A stretch of DNA of 64,000 nt from Paenibacillus sp. FSL K6-0276 (GTDB lineage Bacteria > Bacillota > Bacilli > Paenibacillales > Paenibacillaceae). The stretch covers positions 496,001-560,000 of the forward strand of contig NZ_CP150276.1 in assembly GCF_037977235.1 (NCBI RefSeq). Reading direction: 5' to 3'. Each line of letters begins with the position of its first letter. The first letter of the stretch is position 1. The notes below the pieces were generated by a model. The model had not been told where the DNA came from. It did no database searches and saw nothing but the letters and a program-made list of their open reading frames with translations. Shown here in pieces: positions 1 to 8,914 of the stretch. A program made the position numbers and the translations under genes.

Positions 1-72
1 GTAAAAGAAATTAATGCTTTCAATTAAATGCTCTTTCAATTGATTTCGAAAGATCATTTTTTTTCGAAACAA

Positions 73-88
73 TCGAAACCGGTTTCGA
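73..88. promoter_or_regulatory. Perfect 16-bp palindromic operator candidate upstream of GH30 gene
   Basis: TCGAAACCGGTTTCGA is a perfect dyad with a central CG, the usual look of a LacI-family operator. It lies about 180 bp before the GH30 start and is preceded by further TTTCGAAA-like half sites at about 46-70. A direct repeat, ATGCTTTCAATT then ATGCTCTTTCAATT, lies in bases 14-41. No LacI-type gene is in the window, so the regulator would be encoded elsewhere. Binding is inferred from symmetry only. Confidence 0.45.
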
Positions 89-134
89 ATCTATAACATC
101 GGAAGATGATCCAGTAAAGACTAGTGCTTTTTAA

Positions 135-232
135 AAATATAAGAAAGTATAAGTTTCACACCATACTTTATGTCTTAAATTTCTCGCATAAACACTTACC
201 GTCCTTATAAGGACGCTGAAGGCGTTTATGCT
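135..232 (+). repeat. Intergenic repeat family A, copy 1
   Basis: This roughly 98-bp element recurs at 4902, 15495 and, inverted, 49332. It opens with AAATATAAGAAAGTATAAG and closes with a stem-loop built on GTCCTTATAAGGAC, flanked by CATAAAC and GTTTATG. This copy ends just before the ribosome binding site of the GH30 gene, so it would be part of that gene's leader if transcribed. Confidence 0.85.
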
Positions 233-265
233 TGGTAAGAAAACAATTCAGAGGAGATGGATACA

Positions 266-1603
266 ATGGCAAAGGTTCAAACTGTAGTAACTGCAAAAGA
301 TACAGGGGAACGCTTAACTCCGAAAGATGTAATTGTTTTTAGCGAAAGAGTAGGATCTGGGTCTGCCGATGTGGAGCTTAAGCCAGAGCAGGAGTTTCAA
401 AAGATGATTGGATTTGGCGGCGCTTTCACGGAGGCTGCAGCTTATACCTTGTCACGTCTGAGTACCGAGAAACGGGCAGAGGTCATTCATCGCTACTTCC
501 ATCCTGTAGAGGGATTAGGTTATAGCATGGGACGTGTTCATATTCACAGCTGTGATTTTGCTCTCGGAAATTATACGTATGTTGCTGATCATGATACAGA
601 GCTGGCTACTTTTGATATCTCTCATGATCACAAGTGGGTACTTCCGCTGATTAAAGACGCCATGGAAGTAAGAGGCGGTCCATTTACGATGTTGGCCTCT
701 CCTTGGAGTCCTCCGGCATGGATGAAAACAAATGGAGAAATGAATAACGGTGGATCACTAAAGCCGGAATACGCGGAAGTTTGGGCACGCTACTATACGA
801 AGTTCATTGAAGCTTATGGGAAAGAGGGAGTACCGATTTGGGCGGTTTCCGTGCAGAATGAGCCGGCTGCCGTTCAGGTCTGGGATTCTTGTATTTATAG
901 TGCGGAAGAGGAACGGGATTTTGTTAAAAATCATCTTGGACCGGTAATGCATCAGACCGGCCATTCGGATGTGAACATTGTAATCTGGGATCATAACCGC
1001 GATATTATGGTTGAACGTGCCTCGGCAGTATTATCTGATCCTGAAGCTGCACAGTATGTATGGGGTACAGGTATTCACTGGTACGGTGGTGAGGAGTTCG
1101 ACAAGGTAGAAAAGGTACATGATTTATTTCCTGATAAACATCTATTGTTCACAGAGGGTTGCCAAGAGGGCGGCGTTAAGCTAGGTGAATGGTTTACGGG
1201 TGAACGTTACGGAAGGAATATGATTGGCGATCTCAATGCGTGGACAGAAGGATATCTGGACTGGAACCTGGTACTGGATGAGACTGGGGGTCCCAATCAT
1301 GTAGGCAATCTCTGCGATGCGCCGATCATTGCAGATACGACAACTGACGAGCTGCACTATAACAGTTCCTATTATTATATCGGGCATTTCAGTAAATTTA
1401 TCGCACCAGGTGCGGTACGGATCGGACTTACGTCTGAAGCTGAAGGGGTTCTATCTACAGCATTCCGTAATCCGGACGGCAGTATTGCTGTCGTACTGAT
1501 GAATGAAAGTGAAGAGGTACGTAGTGTAACACTAGGAATGGGTGAAGAGATTGCCAGCTGCGAGCTATCGCCTCATTCTATCGTAACGCATCTGATTTCA
1601 TAA
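266..1603 (+). CDS. Glycoside hydrolase family 30 (beta-glucosidase/glucosylceramidase-like)
   Basis: This 445-residue protein matches the GH30 (beta/alpha)8-barrel family, which cleaves beta-linked glucosides with retention. The acid/base glutamate is visible in VQNEP (about residue 199) and the nucleophile glutamate in FTEG (about residue 297). No signal peptide is seen, so it should act in the cytoplasm on imported oligosaccharides. The start at 266 is chosen because GAGGAG lies nine bases before it; an in-frame ATG at 257 abuts that site. The phosphorylase gene follows 28 bp downstream, so the two form an operon. The exact substrate (beta-1,6 or beta-1,3 glucoside, or other) cannot be read from the sequence. 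Confidence 0.9.
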   Translation: MAKVQTVVTAKDTGERLTPKDVIVFSERVGSGSADVELKPEQEFQKMIGFGGAFTEAAAYTLSRLSTEKRAEVIHRYFHPVEGLGYSMGRVHIHSCDFALGNYTYVADHDTELATFDISHDHKWVLPLIKDAMEVRGGPFTMLASPWSPPAWMKTNGEMNNGGSLKPEYAEVWARYYTKFIEAYGKEGVPIWAVSVQNEPAAVQVWDSCIYSAEEERDFVKNHLGPVMHQTGHSDVNIVIWDHNRDIMVERASAVLSDPEAAQYVWGTGIHWYGGEEFDKVEKVHDLFPDKHLLFTEGCQEGGVKLGEWFTGERYGRNMIGDLNAWTEGYLDWNLVLDETGGPNHVGNLCDAPIIADTTTDELHYNSSYYYIGHFSKFIAPGAVRIGLTSEAEGVLSTAFRNPDGSIAVVLMNESEEVRSVTLGMGEEIASCELSPHSIVTHLIS

Positions 1604-1631
1604 ATAATTAACAGTTTAGGAGGACATTATC

Positions 1632-4600
1632 GTGAGTAATTATTATTTCGATTCAGGTAAATTTGTAATGGAGCAGTTTGACACAGGAAAGCCCTTCTCC
1701 AGTTTCTTGCCGGGTCTTGCAGGCCTGAAAGGAATTCCAATGTGGACTTTTTATGTGAACCGGGGGCAAGCGATTTGTAGCTTTGGGGTACGCGATAAAA
1801 ATTCGCCGATCATGGAATTCTCGCCAGCAAACATCTCTTATAAAGATGTAGGAACCACCGGGTTCCGAACCTTTATTAAAATAAAAGGTGAGCAGGAGAT
1901 TTATGAGCCGTTTCAATCGGCGCGTCCAGATCCTGCCGCCAAGCGGATCATGACCATTTTGCCTAACGGACTTACCATTGAAGAAAGCCATGCCGGGCAT
2001 GGTCTGAAGACGACCGTACACTACTTCAATCTGCCAAATGACGATTATGCTGCATTGGTGCGCCGCGTAGAGATTGAGAACATCGGTGGCAAAGAAATTG
2101 AGCTGGAGCTGATGGATGGTCTGCCTGAGATTTTACCTTACGGAGTAGAAAACAGTGGATACAAGGAAATAGGTAACCTGCTGCGCAGCTGGATGGACGT
2201 ATACAATCTTGAGAATGGTATTCCCTTCTATAAACTGCGTTCCAGCACAAATGATAGTGCGCAGGTTAGCGAAATTACAAATGGACATTTCTATCTGTCG
2301 TTTACTGGAGAAGGAGAAAAAGTCTCGCCAATCGTGGATTTCGAGGTTGTCTTTGGCGGCAATACCTCTCTTACTTACCCAGACCGCTTTGCAGGATTAA
2401 CTCTTTCGGAACTGAGTGAGCTTCCGCAATATCCGGTCAACAAAGTTCCTTGCGGCTTTAGTGGGGTGGCTAGACGTTTGGCACCGGGCAGCAGTTTGAT
2501 CCTGAATACTTTGGTTGGGCATGTAAATGACATCGATAAAATCAATAAGAAAGCAGAGTTATTATGCCGTGATGAATATATCCTGTCTAAATCCCAAGAG
2601 GCTGCAGGCCTGACGGAAGATTTAACAGCAGACATTGCCACTCACACTTCATCGGCAGTATTTGATGCCTATTGCCGTCAGTCTTATCTCGATAATTTCC
2701 TGCGTGGAGGTTATCCTTTTATCTTCGACAATGGCGAAGATGGTTTTGTAGTTCATCTGTACTCGCGTAAGCATGGCGATTTGGAGCGTGACTACAACTT
2801 CTTCTCACTCGCTCCAGAATATTATTCACAGGGGAATGGAAACTTCCGCGATATGAACCAGAATCGTCGGAATGACGTGTTTTTTAATCCTCAGGTTGGT
2901 AGCTTCAATATTAAAATGTTCTATAGCTTGATTCAAGCAGATGGATACAACCCGCTCAGCGTTCAAGGAACAACCTTTGAAGTGAAACCGGACAGTAAGG
3001 CGCAAGCTGCGGAATGGATCGGGGAAGCTGCGGCAGATCATCAAGCTGAGCTTGTAAAGCTGTGTAGCAGTCGGTTCACACCAGGTAGCTTAGTAAACTA
3101 TATTGCGGATCATAACGTTACTTTGAAGGTAAGCGAGCAAGAATTTTTATCGGGTCTACTAGCCCTGTCTCAGCAAAACATTGAAGCTGCTTTTGGCGAA
3201 GGCTTCTGGTCCGATCACTGGACATATAATTTGGATCTGGTAGTAGGGTATTTGGATATCTTCCCGGACAAAAAGCAGGAGCTTCTATTCGGAGATAAAA
3301 CTTATGCGTTCTACGATAGCCCAGCGTATGTGCTGCCACGTAGTGAGAAGTATGTAATTAGTGACGGTAAAGCTCGGCAATATGGCGCTCTTCTTGAGGA
3401 TGAGGAGAAGCTGCATAAGCTGAAATGGAAAGCTGGAGATACCCATTGGCTGCGCACTGAAGGTGGGCACGGTGCCATTTACCACACCAATCTGTTCGTG
3501 AAGATGTTGTCTCTTGCTTTGAATAAATTTGCTACACTTGACCCTTACGGCATGGGTGTGGAGATGGAAGGCAATAAGCCGGGCTGGAACGATGCTATGA
3601 ATGGTCTGCCAGGATTGTTTGGCTCCGGAATGAGCGAGACTTTTGAACTGAAGCGTACCGTAGTCTTTTTGCTGGATGTACTGAAAGGTGCAGACAATGT
3701 ACAGGGAGTTGTAAAGCTGCCAGAAGAAATTGCACAGCTGCTTGAAGAGGTATATCGCGCGGTAACGGCTGTTCTTTCGGGAGATTTGGAACAATTCAAT
3801 TATTGGGACACTGTAGCTTCAGCGCGTGAGGCTTATAGAGCACGTATCCGTTTTGGTATTACTGGGGCTGAGTCTAAAGTAACCTTAGAATACATTCGTG
3901 AAGCCCTCTCCAAGTTCTTGGTCAAAATTAACGAGGGGATCAACAAGGCGGTAGAACTCGGTAACGGACTTACCCCAACCTATTTCCGCTTTGAGGCGAA
4001 GAAATTCCAGCAGGTAATAGATGCTGAGGGTCAACCGGTAATTAGCGGATACGGTCTGCCAAAAGCTGTGGTGGAGGAGTTTGAGGTATATGCATTGCCA
4101 TATTTCCTTGAGGGGCCTACTCGCTGGTTGAAGACGCTGAAAGATCTGGTGCAAGCCAAAGAAATCTATAATTTGATTAAGCAGACAGGGCTGTACGATC
4201 CAACAACGTCAATGTATCAAACCTCGGTTAGTCTTGAGGGAGAGTCTCATGAGATCGGACGAATGAGAGCCTTTACGCCGGGCTGGCTAGAGCGGGAGTC
4301 CAACTTCCTGCATATGTCCTACAAATATTTGCTTGAGCTGTTGAAAGGCGGGCTTTATGAGGAGTTCTACGGAGAACTGAAGACCTCACTAGTTCCGTTC
4401 CTTGATCCTGCTGTTTATGGACGCAGTACACTGGAGAACTCATCCTTTATTGCGACTGGAGGCAATCCTGATCCGGGTAATCATGGTAGAGGTTTCGTAG
4501 CAAGACTTAGCGGTTCGACTGCGGAATTCTTAAGTATGTGGAGAACAATGATGGCTGGAAGCCATATCTTCAGAGTGGAGGATGGTGTGCTTACGCTGTC

Positions 4601-4859
4601 ACTCGACCCGGTACTGCCGGGTTGGCTGTTCGATGAACAAAGCGAACTTTCTTTCACATTCCTAGGGGCTACAGAAGTCATCTATTCTAATCCTAAACGT
4701 GAGAATACGTTTGGAGAGAATAAGGTTGTTATCCAATGCTTGATGCTTATATATCGCGATGGAACTGTGACTAAAATTTCCGGATCACTCGTACGAGGTA
4801 AAGAGGCAGAGGCTCTGCGGCGTGGAGAAATTAAGCAAATTCGAGCAGTATTGGCATGA
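1632..4859 (+). CDS. Large cellobiose-phosphorylase-like enzyme (GH94/GH149/GH161 type)
   Basis: This 1075-residue cytoplasmic protein starts at GTG behind AGGAGG. Its overall character, including a long (alpha/alpha)6-barrel region with motifs such as WNDAMNGLPG near residue 655, resembles the cellobiose-phosphorylase superfamily. Those enzymes split beta-glucosides with phosphate to release glucose 1-phosphate. At about 1,075 residues it is longer than typical GH94 cellobiose phosphorylases (about 800) and closer to the beta-1,3-glucan phosphorylases of GH149 and GH161, the latter known from Paenibacillus. It is co-transcribed with a GH30 enzyme and sits beside a sugar importer, which fits intracellular phosphorolysis of oligoglucans. 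Assignment to one GH family is inferred, not proven. Confidence 0.7.
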   Translation: MSNYYFDSGKFVMEQFDTGKPFSSFLPGLAGLKGIPMWTFYVNRGQAICSFGVRDKNSPIMEFSPANISYKDVGTTGFRTFIKIKGEQEIYEPFQSARPDPAAKRIMTILPNGLTIEESHAGHGLKTTVHYFNLPNDDYAALVRRVEIENIGGKEIELELMDGLPEILPYGVENSGYKEIGNLLRSWMDVYNLENGIPFYKLRSSTNDSAQVSEITNGHFYLSFTGEGEKVSPIVDFEVVFGGNTSLTYPDRFAGLTLSELSELPQYPVNKVPCGFSGVARRLAPGSSLILNTLVGHVNDIDKINKKAELLCRDEYILSKSQEAAGLTEDLTADIATHTSSAVFDAYCRQSYLDNFLRGGYPFIFDNGEDGFVVHLYSRKHGDLERDYNFFSLAPEYYSQGNGNFRDMNQNRRNDVFFNPQVGSFNIKMFYSLIQADGYNPLSVQGTTFEVKPDSKAQAAEWIGEAAADHQAELVKLCSSRFTPGSLVNYIADHNVTLKVSEQEFLSGLLALSQQNIEAAFGEGFWSDHWTYNLDLVVGYLDIFPDKKQELLFGDKTYAFYDSPAYVLPRSEKYVISDGKARQYGALLEDEEKLHKLKWKAGDTHWLRTEGGHGAIYHTNLFVKMLSLALNKFATLDPYGMGVEMEGNKPGWNDAMNGLPGLFGSGMSETFELKRTVVFLLDVLKGADNVQGVVKLPEEIAQLLEEVYRAVTAVLSGDLEQFNYWDTVASAREAYRARIRFGITGAESKVTLEYIREALSKFLVKINEGINKAVELGNGLTPTYFRFEAKKFQQVIDAEGQPVISGYGLPKAVVEEFEVYALPYFLEGPTRWLKTLKDLVQAKEIYNLIKQTGLYDPTTSMYQTSVSLEGESHEIGRMRAFTPGWLERESNFLHMSYKYLLELLKGGLYEEFYGELKTSLVPFLDPAVYGRSTLENSSFIATGGNPDPGNHGRGFVARLSGSTAEFLSMWRTMMAGSHIFRVEDGVLTLSLDPVLPGWLFDEQSELSFTFLGATEVIYSNPKRENTFGENKVVIQCLMLIYRDGTVTKISGSLVRGKEAEALRRGEIKQIRAVLA

Positions 4860-4866
4860 AAATCGA

Positions 4867-4897
4867 GGGGCGGGTTTAGGCTCGCCCTTATCTTTTT
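4867..4897 (+). terminator. Rho-independent terminator after the phosphorylase
   Basis: A GGGCGGG/CTCGCCC stem with a six-base loop is followed by a T-rich tract eight bases after the phosphorylase stop codon. It would end the GH30-phosphorylase transcript just ahead of repeat A copy 2. Confidence 0.75.
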
Positions 4898-4901
4898 CTC
4901 C

Positions 4902-4998
4902 AAATATAAGAAAGTATAAGTTTCACGTTATTCATTATCCTTATATTTCTCGCATAAACGCTTACCGTCCTTAAAGGACGCCGAAGGCGTTTTAGCTT
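4902..4998 (+). repeat. Intergenic repeat family A, copy 2
   Basis: This copy shows both predicted stems best: AAATATAAG pairs with CTTATATTT, and AAACGC pairs with GCGTTT around a GTCCT-TAA-AGGAC hairpin. It lies between the phosphorylase terminator and the ABC permease operon. Confidence 0.85.
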
Positions 4999-5080
4999 GA
5001 ACCCGAAAAATGGAACCTATAATCCGAAATTCAATACCTTACGGAGACAGGCAAAAGCAAATACAATGAATACATAGATA

Positions 5081-5094
5081 TTGTAAGCGCTTTA
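5081..5094 (+). promoter_or_regulatory. CcpA cre-like site before the sugar ABC operon
   Basis: The bases TTGTAAGCGCTTTA, read from its second base, match the cre consensus TGWAARCGYTWWCW with one clear departure. The site is 35 bp before the first permease gene, where CcpA could impose glucose repression on a sugar importer. No promoter is clear around it. Confidence 0.5.
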
Positions 5095-5128
5095 TACAAG
5101 AGCGGATATAGAGATTCTGGAGGTCCAT

Positions 5129-6118
5129 ATGATGGAGAAAAGAACAAATGGGGAAGTAAGCCCAGCGATGAAGCCTCAATTTGCGGGCAATTTCGAAACC
5201 GGTAAAGTAAATCGTATTCCGCTTTGGAAGAGGTTCGTTACCCAGCGACATTTGCAGACCATGGCACTGCTTGGTGTAATCTGGATGATTATTTTTAACT
5301 ATATTCCGATGTATAGCATTATTATCGCCTTCAAGGAGTACAACATCGTCAAGCCAATCTCGGAAGCCCCTTGGGTCGGTCTTGCGAATTTCAAAGAGTT
5401 CCTGGCGGACGATAATTTTGTGTATGTAATGAAGAATACGCTAGGCATCAGCTTAATTAAACTGTTGATCTTTCCGCTGCCGATCATATTCGCCCTCTTT
5501 TTGAACGAAGTTCGATCCGTTCGCTTTAAGAAGAGTATTCAGACGATATCGTATCTGCCCCACTTCCTGTCTTGGGTCGTTCTTGGTGGGATTCTCGCCA
5601 CTTGGCTGGCAGATGTGGGCATCATCAACAATATCTTGATGGCGCTGCATGTGATCGACCAGCCGATTTCGTTCCTGGCTGAACCGAAATATTTTTGGAC
5701 CATTATTATTACCTCGGATTTATGGAAGGAGCTGGGTTGGTCAGCGATCATCTATCTGGCTGCCATTACCAGCATATCTCCCGAAATGTATGAAGCGGCC
5801 ACCATCGACGGTGCCGGAAGATTCCAGAAAATGTGGTATGTTACCGTACCGACCATCAAAGGAACGATCAGCATCTTGTTTATTCTGGCGGTGAGCGGTG
5901 TACTGAACTCCAATTTTGACCAGATCATGGTACTTCGCAATTCGCTAAATGACAGCGCGAGCAATGTGATTGACTACTATGTTTACTATACCGGTCTGCT
6001 CTCGGCCCGCTTCTCGTATTCAGCCGCTATCGGGGTGTTCAAATCGGTTATCTCGCTCATTCTGTTGCTGATTGCCAACCAAGTATCTAAAAAACTCAAC
6101 GATACCTCGTTGTTTTAG
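5129..6118 (+). CDS. Sugar ABC transporter permease (LplB type)
   Basis: This is a 329-residue inner-membrane protein of the binding-protein-dependent carbohydrate permease family. It has about six membrane segments and the cytoplasmic EAA loop that docks the ATPase, seen as YEAATIDGAGRFQKMW near residue 225. The N-terminal 35 residues are hydrophilic, as in LplB and YtcP-type permeases. It precedes the second permease by 18 bp and a binding lipoprotein. No ATPase gene is present, which is usual because these systems share an MsmX-type ATPase encoded elsewhere. A GGAGG ribosome site lies five bases before the ATG. Confidence 0.92.
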   Translation: MMEKRTNGEVSPAMKPQFAGNFETGKVNRIPLWKRFVTQRHLQTMALLGVIWMIIFNYIPMYSIIIAFKEYNIVKPISEAPWVGLANFKEFLADDNFVYVMKNTLGISLIKLLIFPLPIIFALFLNEVRSVRFKKSIQTISYLPHFLSWVVLGGILATWLADVGIINNILMALHVIDQPISFLAEPKYFWTIIITSDLWKELGWSAIIYLAAITSISPEMYEAATIDGAGRFQKMWYVTVPTIKGTISILFILAVSGVLNSNFDQIMVLRNSLNDSASNVIDYYVYYTGLLSARFSYSAAIGVFKSVISLILLLIANQVSKKLNDTSLF

Positions 6119-6136
6119 GCCAAGGGGGACCTGTAC

Positions 6137-7027
6137 ATGATTACACTGAATCGCAGAACCAAGGGCGAAGTCGTCTTTGATATAGTAAACAATATTGGAA
6201 TGCTTTGTATTTGCTTCGTTACGCTGTATCCGATCTGGTATGTGCTGATTAATGCTTTTAATGACGGAAAAGATGCTATGCTGGGCGGGATTTACTGGAT
6301 TCCGCGCAAGTTTTCGTTGGAGAACTTTAGTGCCGTGTTCGATAGCCCAGGTATTATGAGGGCGATGTGGATTACGGTAGCCAAAACACTTCTCGGCGTA
6401 GGTCTGCATGTGTTCTTTACGGCGATGGTTGCTTATGCGGTTTCCCGCAGGGAACTGATTGGGGGCAGATTCTACATCCTGTTAGGTACGATAACCATGA
6501 TCTTCGGAGCCGGACTTATTCCGACGTACCTACTCATCAAAGATCTTCATCTGCTGGAAAATTTTCTGGTCTATATTATTCCGGTCATGTTCAGCTTCTT
6601 CGATCTAATCATCTTCATGACGTTCTTCCGGGATATTCCTGATGGTCTGGAGGAAGCGGCGCGTATTGACGGAGCCAATGACTGGTCCATCTTCCTGCGG
6701 ATTGTCCTACCGGTCTCCTTACCCGTACTGGCTACTATTGCGCTGTTCCATGGCGTTTACCAATGGAATGATTATTTTACCGGAATGATTTATATGAACA
6801 ATGAAAGCATGCAACCGATTCAAACATTCCTGTACCGGGTTGTCGCCCAGTCCAGCTCCAATCTGATGATGACTGCCGTACAGGGAAGCGCCGTGACCAG
6901 AACGGTGACCTCACAGTCCATCAAGCTGGCTACCATGGTCGTTACAACACTTCCGATCGTCTTTGCTTACCCGTTCCTGCAACGTTATTTCGTCAAAGGG
7001 ATGATGATTGGCTCCATCAAGGGCTAA
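6137..7027 (+). CDS. Sugar ABC transporter permease (LplC/YtcP type)
   Basis: This 296-residue permease is the partner of the upstream protein. Six hydrophobic segments and the EAA loop EEAARIDGANDWSIFL (near residue 175) identify it as a MalG-like carbohydrate permease. It ends in a short FVKGMMIGSIKG tail typical of the LplC group. It starts 18 bp after the first permease and is translated from its own GGGGGA site. The substrate is unknown; the neighbouring glycoside enzymes suggest a beta-linked glucose oligomer. Confidence 0.92.
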   Translation: MITLNRRTKGEVVFDIVNNIGMLCICFVTLYPIWYVLINAFNDGKDAMLGGIYWIPRKFSLENFSAVFDSPGIMRAMWITVAKTLLGVGLHVFFTAMVAYAVSRRELIGGRFYILLGTITMIFGAGLIPTYLLIKDLHLLENFLVYIIPVMFSFFDLIIFMTFFRDIPDGLEEAARIDGANDWSIFLRIVLPVSLPVLATIALFHGVYQWNDYFTGMIYMNNESMQPIQTFLYRVVAQSSSNLMMTAVQGSAVTRTVTSQSIKLATMVVTTLPIVFAYPFLQRYFVKGMMIGSIKG

Positions 7028-7057
7028 GTGCCGGTCGCACTTCACCCGAACTAGCGG

Positions 7058-7093
7058 TAACTCCTCCGAACCGCTCCCGCAGTCTTGGAGTTA
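7058..7093 (+). other. Intercistronic stem-loop between permease and binding-protein genes
   Basis: TAACTCC and GGAGTTA form a seven-base-pair stem around a GC-rich interior, with no T-run after it. Hairpins at this place commonly adjust mRNA stability so that the binding protein is made in excess over the permeases. That role is inferred from position. Confidence 0.4.
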
Positions 7094-7136
7094 TAAATTA
7101 TATTATTAATCAATCTCAGAAAAGGGGTAAACAAGC

Positions 7137-8837
7137 ATGGACATGAAAAGAAAGCCAAAGAAAATAATGCTAATGCTTATGGCAGCAATCATGGTTCTGT
7201 CCGTAGCGGGCTGTTCCGGCAACAATGGCAACGCCGCAAACAAAGGTAATTCCGCAAACAAGACTGAAGGTAACACAGCAGAGGCGACAGCTACAACAGC
7301 ACCAGAAGCTACAGCATTATCCGCTGATGAACCGGGTTGGAAATCCGACACATCACCAATTACGTTTGACTGGTACCTGAACTTTGCCTGGTTCCCTAAT
7401 AAATGGGGTGTGGATCCAACTTCCCAATATATCACTAAGAAAACCGGTGTTGACATTAACTTTATCGTTCCAGCCGGTAATGAAAATGAAAAACTGAACA
7501 CGCTGATTGCTTCCGGTAAACTGCCGGACTTCATTACACTGGGCTGGTATGAAGATGCCGTTAAGAAAATGATTGAAGGCAATCTCGTGCTTCCTCTGAA
7601 CAAACTCGCCGAAGAATACGATCCGTACTTCTTCAAAGTATCTGACCCTGACAAACTGGGATGGTACACACAAGCTGACGGCAATGTATACGGTTATCCG
7701 AATGCTTCTTCCTCACCTAAAGATTTCGAGAAATATGGTGATACTTATGTATCCAACCAAACCTTCGTAGTCCGCAAAGATATTTATGAAGCGATTGGCA
7801 GCCCTGATATGCGCACACCGGAAGGATTCGTGGCCGCGCTGAAGGCAGCTAAAGAGAAATTCCCCGAAATCGACGGTCAACCGATGATTCCGCTCGGTCT
7901 GCACGAATTTACCGCAACCGGTAACGATTCTCTGGAACAATACATTCAGAACTACTTAGCTATTCCAAGAGAAAAAGACGGCAAGCTGTATAACCGTGAG
8001 ATTGACCCTGAATATATCCGCTGGATGAAAACTTTGCGTCAAGCGAACCAAGACGGCTTGCTTTCTAAAGATATCTTTATTGACAAACGTCCTCAAATGG
8101 AAGAAAAAATCGCTCAAGGCCGTTACTTCTCGATGCTGTACCAACGTACTGACTTTGTACCCCAACAGGGAACTCTGTACCAGCAAGACCCAAACAAAGT
8201 TTATATCGCAGTTGACGGACCGGCTAATACCAACCTGGATGCGCCTACTCTGAACGGCCCTGCCATTTCCGGCTGGACAGTAACGCTGATCTCCAAAGAT
8301 GTTAAAGACAAAGCACGCGCCATTAAATTCCTCAGTTACCTGAACAGTGAAGAAGGCAACAAAGACCTCTATCTTGGCGAAAAAGGCGTCAGCTATGATA
8401 CAATTGACGGCAAAGACCAATTTAAGCCAGAAGTCTTTGATATGATGAATAAAGACCGTGCGGCATTCGACAAGAAATATGGTTCTTCCTTTACGTTCTG
8501 GATGCTGATGAATACTAATATTACAGCACAATGGACACCAAAATCTGTAGAGCCTTTCAAACAGCTTGAAGACTGGACTCGCGGAAAAACGAAAAGTATC
8601 TCCGAGTTTGACCAAATCGATCCGTTGGCAAGCTCCCCTGAGGGCATCATCTTATCTAAAATCAAAGATTTGCGCAGCAAAATGCTACCAAAGCTTTTGA
8701 TGGCTCCATCCGATGCTGAATTTGATTCCATCTGGACAGATTACATCAAGAAGCAAGAGGATCTGGGTCTGGCTAAAGTGCAAGCCTTCCAGCAAACAAA
8801 ATATGAAGAGAATAAGGTAAAACTCTCTCAAAAATAA
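7137..8837 (+). CDS. Sugar-binding lipoprotein (LplA-like extracellular solute-binding protein)
   Basis: This 566-residue protein has a lipoprotein signal peptide with the lipobox VAGC, cysteine 26 being the lipidated residue, followed by an Asn/Ala/Thr-rich linker (about residues 27-62). The remainder resembles family 1 extracellular solute-binding proteins of the large LplA group found in Paenibacillus. It would sit on the outer face of the membrane and hand sugars to the two permeases encoded just upstream. A strong terminator follows 11 bases after its stop codon. Confidence 0.92.
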   Translation: MDMKRKPKKIMLMLMAAIMVLSVAGCSGNNGNAANKGNSANKTEGNTAEATATTAPEATALSADEPGWKSDTSPITFDWYLNFAWFPNKWGVDPTSQYITKKTGVDINFIVPAGNENEKLNTLIASGKLPDFITLGWYEDAVKKMIEGNLVLPLNKLAEEYDPYFFKVSDPDKLGWYTQADGNVYGYPNASSSPKDFEKYGDTYVSNQTFVVRKDIYEAIGSPDMRTPEGFVAALKAAKEKFPEIDGQPMIPLGLHEFTATGNDSLEQYIQNYLAIPREKDGKLYNREIDPEYIRWMKTLRQANQDGLLSKDIFIDKRPQMEEKIAQGRYFSMLYQRTDFVPQQGTLYQQDPNKVYIAVDGPANTNLDAPTLNGPAISGWTVTLISKDVKDKARAIKFLSYLNSEEGNKDLYLGEKGVSYDTIDGKDQFKPEVFDMMNKDRAAFDKKYGSSFTFWMLMNTNITAQWTPKSVEPFKQLEDWTRGKTKSISEFDQIDPLASSPEGIILSKIKDLRSKMLPKLLMAPSDAEFDSIWTDYIKKQEDLGLAKVQAFQQTKYEENKVKLSQK

Positions 8838-8847
8838 AATAAACATG

Positions 8848-8885
8848 ACCCAATCGCCCGCTAATGCGGGCGATTGGGTTATTTT
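8848..8885 (+). terminator. Strong terminator of the ABC importer operon
   Basis: A perfect 14-bp stem (ACCCAATCGCCCGC and its complement) with a TAAT loop is followed by TTATTTT. It closes the permease-permease-lipoprotein operon and separates it from the sensor kinase gene. Confidence 0.93.
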
Positions 8886-8914
8886 CAATCTATAATATGG
8901 TATAGATATTAAAT

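Noticed and set aside
3285..3794. Long minus-strand frame inside the phosphorylase gene
   Set aside because: The plus-strand gene is continuous and well supported; the antisense frame has no ribosome site or recognisable domain.
5189..5203. TTTCGAAACCGG as a second copy of the operator at 73-88
   Set aside because: It is only a half match, lies inside the permease coding sequence, and is explained by the NFETGK codons.
7956..8615. 219-codon minus-strand frame inside the binding-protein gene
   Set aside because: It is a shadow produced by codon bias of the lipoprotein gene, with no start signals or family match.
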